Assembly: GCA_030633145.1 (NCBI GenBank) | Contig: DAOVTM010000008.1 | Coordinates: 1-21,478, forward strand | Direction: 5' to 3' | Length of the DNA stretch: 21,478 nt | DNA from: Desulfobulbaceae bacterium | GTDB taxonomy: Bacteria; Desulfobacterota; Desulfobulbia; Desulfobulbales; Desulfobulbaceae | In this document: one piece after another, positions 7,825 through 14,761 of the stretch | Numbering within the stretch: position 1 is the stretch's first letter | Layout of the letters: each line of letters starts with the position of its first letter | Position numbers and translations under genes: made by a program | The notes under the pieces: generated by a model | The model's input: only the letters and a program-made list of their open reading frames with translations | What the model was told of the DNA's origin: nothing | The model's database searches: none

Positions 7825-8804
7825 AGGATGCGGCCTTCCAGATAATCCATACGGATTTCATCTATATCCTGTATCTTTTTCTTTCGGTACAGCCTGTCCA
7901 GCAACCGTACTAGCTGGTAAAATCTCTCCCTGGTATTATCAAATCCCATATAAATAGGAAAGGGATAATCCACAAGATAGACAATCAATCCCTTTTCAGC
8001 GTCCAGATGCAGTTCGGAAATGGACTGCAAGGGCAGGGTCAGGTTACCCCTGGCTGCGAGATGGAGAAAGCGAAATGCCCTGGCTGGCAGGTCGGTGTTC
8101 GCAAGCTGCATCTGAGCAATATCGATTCCGATACGGTTCGCTGACAGGGGCAGACCGGTTATCACCGGAAAGTCCTTGTCCTGTAAGAGAGCTACTGATG
8201 TGAATACCTTACCATTTTGATCCACATAGTACAGCCCTTTTCCGCTTTCCTTACTGTTTTCTTTCTCTTCCCCTCCTGAAAAGATGACCATGGCCAGTGG
8301 GCGGTGTTCATATACCCGTATCATCAGGGTGTCTGGCCAGGCTCGTTCAATGCGTACCCGATCGATCCAGGCATGGGCGGTGATACGGGCTGCCACCTCT
8401 TTGGCATGGAGACTGAGCAGGCTTTGCCCGGTTTCCACTTTGCCAAGGGCTAAGAGCTCATTTTCCAGGGTGACCCGGTTACCCAGCACCGTGATTGTCT
8501 GCAGCCTGAAGGTGTCTGAATTCCTCAGGGACAGGTAGCCTGAACCCGCAGCAGTCAGCAGAAGGATGGTCAGTAACAGGATCCGCACCATGGGTCTGAC
8601 CAGTTGCTTGAAGTCTTTTTTCTCCTCCCAGGAGGTCTGTCGGGACTGTTGTTTTCTTCTCTGTCTGTTTCGACCATGCAGGGAATCCATGGCCTTGGTT
8701 AAGGGCGTAACCAGGGTGGAAATTAGGGCAGACCTTCCCTTTTTGAGCCATTGGAAGTGACCATTTTTTACCTGTTTTCCGTATTTTACCTTGTTGTCTG
8801 CCAA
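7806..8804 (-). CDS. ftsQ: Cell division protein FtsQ (POTRA-domain)
   Basis: FtsQ is a bitopic inner-membrane protein linking the early ring to FtsB/FtsL and the septal synthase. The 332-residue protein has a long basic cytoplasmic segment (1-71), one membrane helix (about 72-92, ILLLTILLLTAAGSGYLSL), a periplasmic POTRA domain (about 99-168, FRLQTITVLGNRVTLENEL to WPDTLMIRVYEHRPLAMV) and a beta domain to the end. The cytoplasmic part is longer than the 20-30 residues usual in enterics. A short Lys/Glu/Ser insert (GGEEKENSKESGKG, near 186) interrupts the region after the POTRA domain. The start ATG lies 7 nt after the murB stop. The last codons lie in a 14-bp tandem repeat. Confidence 0.9.
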   Translation of the reverse strand: MADNKVKYGKQVKNGHFQWLKKGRSALISTLVTPLTKAMDSLHGRNRQRRKQQSRQTSWEEKKDFKQLVRPMVRILLLTILLLTAAGSGYLSLRNSDTFRLQTITVLGNRVTLENELLALGKVETGQSLLSLHAKEVAARITAHAWIDRVRIERAWPDTLMIRVYEHRPLAMVIFSGGEEKENSKESGKGLYYVDQNGKVFTSVALLQDKDFPVITGLPLSANRIGIDIAQMQLANTDLPARAFRFLHLAARGNLTLPLQSISELHLDAEKGLIVYLVDYPFPIYMGFDNTRERFYQLVRLLDRLYRKKKIQDIDEIRMDYLEGRILVAMAQ

Positions 8805-8811
8805 AATAATC

Positions 8812-9738
8812 CTAAATAATTTCTACTTCCGGCTCTAGCTGGACAGCGAATTTTTTCCAGACACCCTTCTGCACCCTGTGCATGAGGTCGATAATTTCTG
8901 TTGCGCCTGCTGTACCGTTATTGACGATAAAGTTGGCATGTACCGGTGAAACCATGGCATCCCCGCAACTGATGCCCTTTAACCCGGCAGCCTCAATCAG
9001 CCTGCCTGCGGAATCGTTGGCGGGATTCTTGAAAAACGATCCTGCTGACGCAACTCCGACCGGTTGTTTTCCCTTTCTCCGGGTCTGATAATCTGCGCAG
9101 CGGCTGCGTATTTCTGCCTCTGCATCCGGCCTGAGCAGCAGGGTCACCCCGGTAATAATGGTATCGCCAAGCCCTGTTGCATTCTCTCCGTCTGCAAGGG
9201 ACAGCCTGCGATAGGAGAACTTCAATCCTGTTTTTTCCAGGCTGCAAACCTGACCATTGGAGTCAACCAGCTCAAGGACTTGCACCAGGCTGCCGATTTC
9301 CTTGCCCCAGGCTCCGGCATTCATTCGAATTGCCCCGCCCACAGATCCGGGGATACCGTGCATGAATTCCAGCCCGCTCAACGCTTCTTTGCTGCACCAG
9401 GAGATCAGTTTTGCCAGGGAGCAGCCTGCACCGATCCGAATGATGCCTCTGCCTGCACGTTCATCTTTGCGGCTGATCCTGTTAAACTTGCCCCTGAGAC
9501 GAATGATGACCCCAGCATAGCCTGCGTCGGTAACCAAGATATTGGATCCTTTGCCGATCACCCTATGGGGGTATCTGTTTTTGTTCAGGTAATCGAGTAA
9601 CACCCGCAACTCATCCCCGCTTTCCACATCAATCAGTCCTGCTGCCCTGCCACCGGCTCGCAGGGTGGAGTAGTCGGCCATGGAGACATCCCTCAGCATC
9701 TTCGGCCAGGCCGGGAAGGGTTTATCCTGTTGCTTCAT
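8812..9738 (-). CDS. murB: UDP-N-acetylenolpyruvoylglucosamine reductase
   Basis: MurB reduces UDP-GlcNAc-enolpyruvate to UDP-MurNAc with NADPH and FAD in the cytoplasm. The 308-residue protein shows the FAD-binding PCMH fold: GKGSNILVTDAGYAGVIIRL (about 63-81) and GIPGSVGGAIRMNAGAWG (128-145). The catalytic serine lies in SAGSFFKNP (Ser 234), and the C-terminal LEPEVEI holds the conserved Glu. HANFIVNNG (267-275) is the family's conserved block before the final helix. The start ATG lies 16 nt after the murC stop. It is placed between murC and ftsQ, the common dcw order. Confidence 0.95.
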   Translation of the reverse strand: MKQQDKPFPAWPKMLRDVSMADYSTLRAGGRAAGLIDVESGDELRVLLDYLNKNRYPHRVIGKGSNILVTDAGYAGVIIRLRGKFNRISRKDERAGRGIIRIGAGCSLAKLISWCSKEALSGLEFMHGIPGSVGGAIRMNAGAWGKEIGSLVQVLELVDSNGQVCSLEKTGLKFSYRRLSLADGENATGLGDTIITGVTLLLRPDAEAEIRSRCADYQTRRKGKQPVGVASAGSFFKNPANDSAGRLIEAAGLKGISCGDAMVSPVHANFIVNNGTAGATEIIDLMHRVQKGVWKKFAVQLEPEVEII

Positions 9739-9754
9739 TATCTCTAATCAATCC

Positions 9755-11128
9755 TTAAAGAAGCTTCAACAGCTGTTCACCCGCCTGGACAATATTACCC
9801 GCCCCCAGGGTCAGTACCAGATCACCTTCCTCAGCATGTTCACGTAGATACTGCGGCAGTGCAGCTAGATCAGGATGATAAAATGCGTTTGACTGGCCGT
9901 GTTCTTTAATAGCCACCAGCAGAGCCTCACTGTTGACCCCTTTAATGGGCTGTTCGCTGGCCGCATAAATGTCTGAAATAATTAGCATATCTGCCCGGTG
10001 AAAGGCGGTGCTAAAGGCATCAAACAGTCCCTCTGTCCGAGTGTAGCGGTGAGGCTGAAAGGCCACCACCAGCCTGCGCACAGGCGAGCCGTCGCGCACG
10101 TCGTCCAAGGGGGCGCGGATCTCGGTTGGATGATGCCCGTAATCATCCACCACCAGGATTCCCTGTTTCTCCCCCTTGATCTGCAGCCTGCGCTGTACCC
10201 CTGCAAAGGATGCCATGGCCGTGCGGATCACGGGAAATTCAATCTCCAGTTCCAGGGCGACCGCTATTGCCGCCAGGGTGTTATAAATGGTGTGACGGCC
10301 TGGACTGTTGCGGTGAATTCTGCCCAGCTCTTGTCCGTGATACCAGACCGTGAATTCGCTGCTCCGTCCCTGAACCTCGATCATCGTAGCGTGCAGGTCT
10401 GCCTGTTCGGTCAGGCCATAGGTAATCTTACGCCGTTGAATACGGGGCAGCAGTTCGGCAACATTGGGATCATCAAGGCAGACAATGGCAGCCCCGTAAA
10501 AGGGAATCAGGCCAATGAACTCTAAAAAAGTTTCCTTGATATGATCCAGATCCCGGTAATATTCCAGATGTTCCAGGTCGATATTGGTAATCACCTCGAT
10601 CACAGGTGACAGCTTGAGGAAAGATCCGTCGCTCTCGTCCGCCTCGGCAACAAGAAATTCTCCCTCACCCAGCCGGGCATTACTGCCGCCCAGGCAATCC
10701 ACCTTGCCCCCTATTACCACCGTGGGATCAAGGCCGGCCTCTGCCAGGATTGCTGCCACCAGGGAGGAGGTGGAGGTCTTACCGTGGCTTCCGGCAATCG
10801 CAATACCATACTTCTTGAGACGCATCAGTTCCGCCAGCATCTCGGCCCGCTGGATGACTGGAACCTGTTGTTCTTTTGCAGCCACAACCTCTGGGTTTTT
10901 CGTGTTTATGGCGGTTGAGGCGACCACCACATCGGCACCGCTGATGTTTTCGGCCTGGTGTCCGGTGAAGACCGTACCGCCAAGCTTTTCCAGACGATGG
11001 GTGATGTCAGACGTGCGCAGGTCTGAACCACTTACCTGATAGCCGAGGTTGAGGAGCAGTTCGGCTATGCCGGACATGCCTATGCCGCCGATACCTACAA
11101 AGTGGATGTGTTTTGTTTTGTTATACAT
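9755..11128 (-). CDS. murC: UDP-N-acetylmuramate--L-alanine ligase
   Basis: MurC adds L-alanine to UDP-MurNAc using ATP, the first step of stem-peptide building. The 457-residue protein has the N-terminal Rossmann motif GIGGIGMSGIAELL (about 12-25), the ATP P-loop AGSHGKTST (112-120), the acidic and metal segments ADESDGSFL and NIDLEHLEYY, and the late VVDDYGHHPTEI typical of MurC. The P-loop reads GSHGKTS rather than the common GTHGKTT. The ATG at 11128 sets the normal N-terminus, yet no Shine-Dalgarno sequence is visible upstream: the preceding bases are heptad repeat DNA. A 56-nt gap separates it from murG. Confidence 0.96.
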   Translation of the reverse strand: MYNKTKHIHFVGIGGIGMSGIAELLLNLGYQVSGSDLRTSDITHRLEKLGGTVFTGHQAENISGADVVVASTAINTKNPEVVAAKEQQVPVIQRAEMLAELMRLKKYGIAIAGSHGKTSTSSLVAAILAEAGLDPTVVIGGKVDCLGGSNARLGEGEFLVAEADESDGSFLKLSPVIEVITNIDLEHLEYYRDLDHIKETFLEFIGLIPFYGAAIVCLDDPNVAELLPRIQRRKITYGLTEQADLHATMIEVQGRSSEFTVWYHGQELGRIHRNSPGRHTIYNTLAAIAVALELEIEFPVIRTAMASFAGVQRRLQIKGEKQGILVVDDYGHHPTEIRAPLDDVRDGSPVRRLVVAFQPHRYTRTEGLFDAFSTAFHRADMLIISDIYAASEQPIKGVNSEALLVAIKEHGQSNAFYHPDLAALPQYLREHAEEGDLVLTLGAGNIVQAGEQLLKLL

Positions 11129-11135
11129 AGATTAC

Positions 11136-11203
11136 GTTGATAGTTGATAGTTGATAATTGACAGTTGACACTTCTATTTATCAACTATCCACTGTCAACT
11201 AAC
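11136..11203 (-). repeat. Heptad arrays in inverted arrangement between murG and murC
   Basis: On the plus strand 11136-11170 holds five 7-mers: GTTGATA three times, then ATTGACA and GTTGACA. After ten bases, 11181-11203 holds the same unit inverted; on the minus strand it reads as GTTGACA, GTGGATA, GTTGATA. The two halves can fold into an imperfect hairpin. The inverted half includes the last murG codons (Val-Asp-Ser-Gly) and its TAG; the other half ends 8 nt before the murC ATG. Confidence 0.8.
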
Positions 11204-12270
11204 TTCAGGCAGTCGTTAAGAATCAGGTCAGTGGCACCTGGTCGCCCCTGTCTCTTCATGGCTCTGCCCATGGACTGCAATTTATCAGGACTTTTCAATA
11301 GACGCTCAATAGCTGCGCCAAGGATTTTCGCATTCAAATCAGCCTCTCTATACATTTCCGCCCCGCCACCTTCCACATAATAGTAGCCGTTTTTGGCCTG
11401 ATGATCGTCGGCGGCATAGGGATATGGGATCAACAGGGAGGGAAGTCCCATTACCGACAATTCTGCCAGGGTGGTTGCCCCGGCCCTGGCAACCACCAGG
11501 TTGGCTCGGCTGTATAATTCAGCCATATCCTTAAAAAATGCCGACACATCTGCTTCAATACCAATTGCCGCATAACCGCCTTTTACCCGCTCCTCATCCG
11601 CCAGACCGGTCTGGTGGATCAGCCTGATGGAGGGCAGTACCTCATTTTTTTGGAAACACTCCATAACCTCCAGCATCAACAGGTTGATCCGGTGTGCCCC
11701 CAGGCTTCCACCCAGTACCAGGAGCGTCAACTCCTTTGGGAATTCAACCTCTTTTTCTGCTGCTGCCAGGATCTCTGCGCGAACCGGATTGCCCGTGACA
11801 ATCGTTTTCTCTTCCGGGAGTCCTACGGTACCTGGTATGGAGACAAAGACCCGGCGCACAAAACGGGAGATCATCCGGTTGGCCAGTCCCGGCACCGAGT
11901 TCTGCTCATGAATGCAGGTTGGGATGCCCAGCAGTTTCGCAGCCAGTAGTACCGGCCCGGTCACATACCCGCCTACTCCAAAGACCAGGTCGGGCTTAAA
12001 TTTTCTCATTAATTTTGCAGCCTCAAATACGGCTGCTGGCAGCCCTGCCACACTCTTGAAACGGGCAAAGGTTCCCATTCCTTTAAGACCCATGCAGGAG
12101 ATGGAGGCCTTTTGGAAATCGTAACCAGACAGCGTTTCCCAATCAAGATGCCGTTTGGTGCCGATAAACATCACCTCGCAGCCGCTTATCCGTTGCTGAA
12201 GTGCGGTTGCCAGGGCAATGCCTGGAAAGAGATGTCCCCCTGTGCCGCCTCCGGTGATGATTACCCGCAT
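11185..12270 (-). CDS. murG: UDP-N-acetylglucosamine--lipid I transferase (lipid II synthase)
   Basis: MurG adds GlcNAc to lipid I on the inner face of the membrane, forming lipid II. The 361-residue GT28 enzyme has the glycine loops GGGTGGHLFPGIALA (7-21) and FGVGGYVTGPVLLAA, the HEQNSVPGLANR motif, a third glycine loop LGGSLGAHRIN, and ARAGATTLAELSVMGLPSLLIPYPYAADDHQ for the nucleotide-sugar site. The start ATG is preceded by GAGGGAG, and the gene overlaps the murD end by 10 nt. In many bacteria ftsW sits between murD and murG; here there is no room for it. The stop codon falls inside a heptad repeat. Confidence 0.96.
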   Translation of the reverse strand: MRVIITGGGTGGHLFPGIALATALQQRISGCEVMFIGTKRHLDWETLSGYDFQKASISCMGLKGMGTFARFKSVAGLPAAVFEAAKLMRKFKPDLVFGVGGYVTGPVLLAAKLLGIPTCIHEQNSVPGLANRMISRFVRRVFVSIPGTVGLPEEKTIVTGNPVRAEILAAAEKEVEFPKELTLLVLGGSLGAHRINLLMLEVMECFQKNEVLPSIRLIHQTGLADEERVKGGYAAIGIEADVSAFFKDMAELYSRANLVVARAGATTLAELSVMGLPSLLIPYPYAADDHQAKNGYYYVEGGGAEMYREADLNAKILGAAIERLLKSPDKLQSMGRAMKRQGRPGATDLILNDCLKLVDSG

Positions 12271-13670
12271 CTGTCTCCCTCAACCCTTGATTGTAAGTCC
12301 AACACGCATTGTGTAAAAACGTCACCCCGCTGTTCGTAGTTCTTAAACATATCAAAACTGGCACAGGCCGGAGCCAGCAAAACGGTCTCTCCCGCATCCG
12401 CTGCCTCGAATCCCTGTTGTACAGCATTCTCCATGGAATCCGCAAAGCGGTGTGTCACGACATCCCCCAACACCCGGGCAAGGGTTGAACCTGCCTCACC
12501 GATCAGTACCAGTTCTTTAACATGCCTTTGTACTACTGGTACCAGAGGTGCAAAATCACTGCCCTTATCTCTGCCGCCTACTATCAGAATCACTCGGTTG
12601 TCAAAACCAGCCAGAGCCGCCAGCACTGCTCCGACATTGGTTGCCTTGGAGTCGTTGACAAAGAAGACTCCATTTATCTCTGCCACCGGGGTCATCCGGT
12701 GCAGCGGTGGCTGGAAATCAGCCAGTCCAGCCTGAATATCCCTTTGGCTGCAACCAAAACTTCTGGCCGCCAGCACAGCCGCTGCTGCGTTATAACGGTT
12801 CACCCTGGAGGCAAGCCCGGTTGCAGACAGGGGATACTTCTCGCTTGTACTGTTGTCGCCGAATCCGGGACGCAGCTGTATGGATGCGCTTTTTATTATG
12901 CTCCTGCATCCTGGTTCTGTTCCAAATGTTAAAACGGTCTCTGCTGTTGTCTCTTCTGTTGTTTTTGATTTTACCATCACCAGGGGATCATCCGCGCCGA
13001 TGATGGCCGTATCACCCTTGCCCTGGTGGGCAAATATTTTTCTTTTTGCTCCGACATACCTCTCCATGGTGCCATGCCAGTCCAGATGATCCGGAGACAG
13101 GTTGAGCAGCAGAGCCATATCCGGCCTGAAACTGCCTGCTGATTCCAGCTGAAAACTGGACAGTTCCAGAACCACGACCTCAAATCCTTCCGGGTTTATC
13201 AGGTATTCAAGAATCGGAGTGCCGATATTACCGCCAACAAACACTGTTTTTCCGGCTGCCTGCAACAGATGCCCGATGAGTCCGGTCACCGTGGTCTTAC
13301 CGTTAGAGCCGGTCACTGCGATTACTGGTACCCTGATTTCATCCGCAGCCAGAGCCAGTTCTCCCAGGATAGGGATACCCTGCTGGCGGGCTGCAACCAG
13401 CACCGGCAGATCGAGCGGGACTCCAGGACTGACGACAATGCAGTCTGTATCCGTACAAAATTGCTCACTGTGACCACCAGTTTCCAGTTCAACGCTATGC
13501 TCGGTAATCAGGGCAAGCTCTTCACTGCTCAGTTGCCCCTGCTCCCGGTATTCGGAAACGCCAACCTTTACCCCCTGCGCAGACAAGTATCGCACTGCTG
13601 CTGATCCTGACTTACCCAACCCCAGAACCACCACCCGCATATCAGCATCTATCCGCTCCTCAGCCCTCAC
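12261..13670 (-). CDS. murD: UDP-N-acetylmuramoyl-L-alanine--D-glutamate ligase
   Basis: MurD adds D-glutamate to UDP-MurNAc-L-Ala using ATP. The 469-residue protein shows the Rossmann motif VVVLGLGKSGSAAVRYL (about 13-29), the P-loop VTGSNGKTTVTG (119-130), LNLSPDHLDWHG, the central NRYNAAAAVLAA, and VNDSKATNVGAVLAAL of the C-terminal domain. The GTG at 13670 is chosen because GGAG lies 6 nt upstream; the ATG at 13640 would also give an intact Rossmann motif but lacks that spacing. A Thr/Glu-rich insert near KSKTTEETTAETV is variable in the family. It follows mraY by about 10 nt and overlaps murG. Confidence 0.95.
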   Translation of the reverse strand: MRAEERIDADMRVVVLGLGKSGSAAVRYLSAQGVKVGVSEYREQGQLSSEELALITEHSVELETGGHSEQFCTDTDCIVVSPGVPLDLPVLVAARQQGIPILGELALAADEIRVPVIAVTGSNGKTTVTGLIGHLLQAAGKTVFVGGNIGTPILEYLINPEGFEVVVLELSSFQLESAGSFRPDMALLLNLSPDHLDWHGTMERYVGAKRKIFAHQGKGDTAIIGADDPLVMVKSKTTEETTAETVLTFGTEPGCRSIIKSASIQLRPGFGDNSTSEKYPLSATGLASRVNRYNAAAAVLAARSFGCSQRDIQAGLADFQPPLHRMTPVAEINGVFFVNDSKATNVGAVLAALAGFDNRVILIVGGRDKGSDFAPLVPVVQRHVKELVLIGEAGSTLARVLGDVVTHRFADSMENAVQQGFEAADAGETVLLAPACASFDMFKNYEQRGDVFTQCVLDLQSRVEGDRCG

Positions 13671-13680
13671 GCTTCACTCC

Positions 13681-14760
13681 TCACCTTAACTTCAGAGTGG
13701 CAAGAGCCACCAGGCCAAGGATGATGGAGACAATCCAGAAACGCATGACCACCTTAGGTTCTGCCCACCCCTTTTTCTCAAAATGGTGGTGAAAGGGAGC
13801 CATAAGAAAGATTCGTTTTCCGCCACTCATCTTAAAATAGCCTACCTGGAGGATGACCGAGATCACCTCCATCACAAAGATACCCCCGGCAATGGCCAGG
13901 AGAAACTCCTGTTTAATGATAATCGACACCGTACCCAAGGCACCACCCAGAGCCAGGGAGCCTACATCTCCCATGAATAACTGAGCCGGGTAGGCATTAA
14001 ACCAGAGAAATCCCAGACAGGCCCCAATAATGGTGCCGCAAAAAACCGATACCTCACCAGCCCCCTGCACAGCTGGAATCTGCAGATACTCGGCTACAAT
14101 TACATGCCCTGCCGCATAGGAGAAGATAAAATACACTCCCGCAGTGATCATCACCGGTCCGGCTGCCAGTCCGTCCAGCCCATCGGTCAGGTTGACGGCA
14201 TTGGAGGCTCCGACAATTACGGTCACGGCAAAGGGGATATACCACCAGCCAAGATCAGGGTGAAAATCCTTGAAAAAGGGCAGGCTCAGGTTGCCGTCAT
14301 AGACCGGGCTGATCAAAAGAAACAAGCCAACCATGGTGGCTCCGGCTACCTGCAGAATCAGCTTGCCCCTGGCCGACAATCCTTTTGAGTTACACTTCTT
14401 AATCTTCTGCCAGTCGTCAAAGGAGCCGATCATGGCGTAAAAAACCGTCAGCAACAGGCAGACCCAGACCAGGGGGTTGGTCAGGTCGGCCCACAGCAGG
14501 GTTGAAACCCCCATTGAAGCTACAATCAACATCCCGCCCATGGTGGGGACACCCTGTTTACTCAAATGGGTCTCTGGTCCGTCCGTGCGTACTACCTGTC
14601 CTATCTGCTGCGCCTTGAGCCAGCGGATAAAAACTGGACCCAGGAGAAAAACGATCAAAAAGGCGGTTACCGCACTGCCAATGGAACGGAAGGTGAGGTA
14701 ACGAAATACATTCAGGACACTGAATTGCTCATGGAGTGGATAGAGAAAATGATAGAGCAT
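13681..14760 (-). CDS. mraY: Phospho-N-acetylmuramoyl-pentapeptide-transferase
   Basis: MraY is a polytopic inner-membrane enzyme that moves phospho-MurNAc-pentapeptide from UDP to undecaprenyl phosphate, forming lipid I. The 359-residue protein is hydrophobic throughout, with about ten membrane segments. Diagnostic motifs are GPETHLSKQGVPTMGG (near the N-terminus), SFDDWQKI with the paired Asp, NAVNLTDGLDGLAAGP (the Mg-binding loop), WFNAYPAQLFMGDVGSLALGG, and FLMAPFHHHFEKKGWAE with the three-His motif. Length and motifs are complete. The start ATG lies 1 nt after the murEF stop, so translation is probably coupled. Confidence 0.97.
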   Translation of the reverse strand: MLYHFLYPLHEQFSVLNVFRYLTFRSIGSAVTAFLIVFLLGPVFIRWLKAQQIGQVVRTDGPETHLSKQGVPTMGGMLIVASMGVSTLLWADLTNPLVWVCLLLTVFYAMIGSFDDWQKIKKCNSKGLSARGKLILQVAGATMVGLFLLISPVYDGNLSLPFFKDFHPDLGWWYIPFAVTVIVGASNAVNLTDGLDGLAAGPVMITAGVYFIFSYAAGHVIVAEYLQIPAVQGAGEVSVFCGTIIGACLGFLWFNAYPAQLFMGDVGSLALGGALGTVSIIIKQEFLLAIAGGIFVMEVISVILQVGYFKMSGGKRIFLMAPFHHHFEKKGWAEPKVVMRFWIVSIILGLVALATLKLR

Positions 14761-14761
14761 G

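Noticed and set aside
11136..11203. Rho-independent terminator between murG and murC
   Set aside because: The hairpin is AT-rich, imperfect and lacks a T-run, and termination inside this operon would cut off the essential genes downstream.
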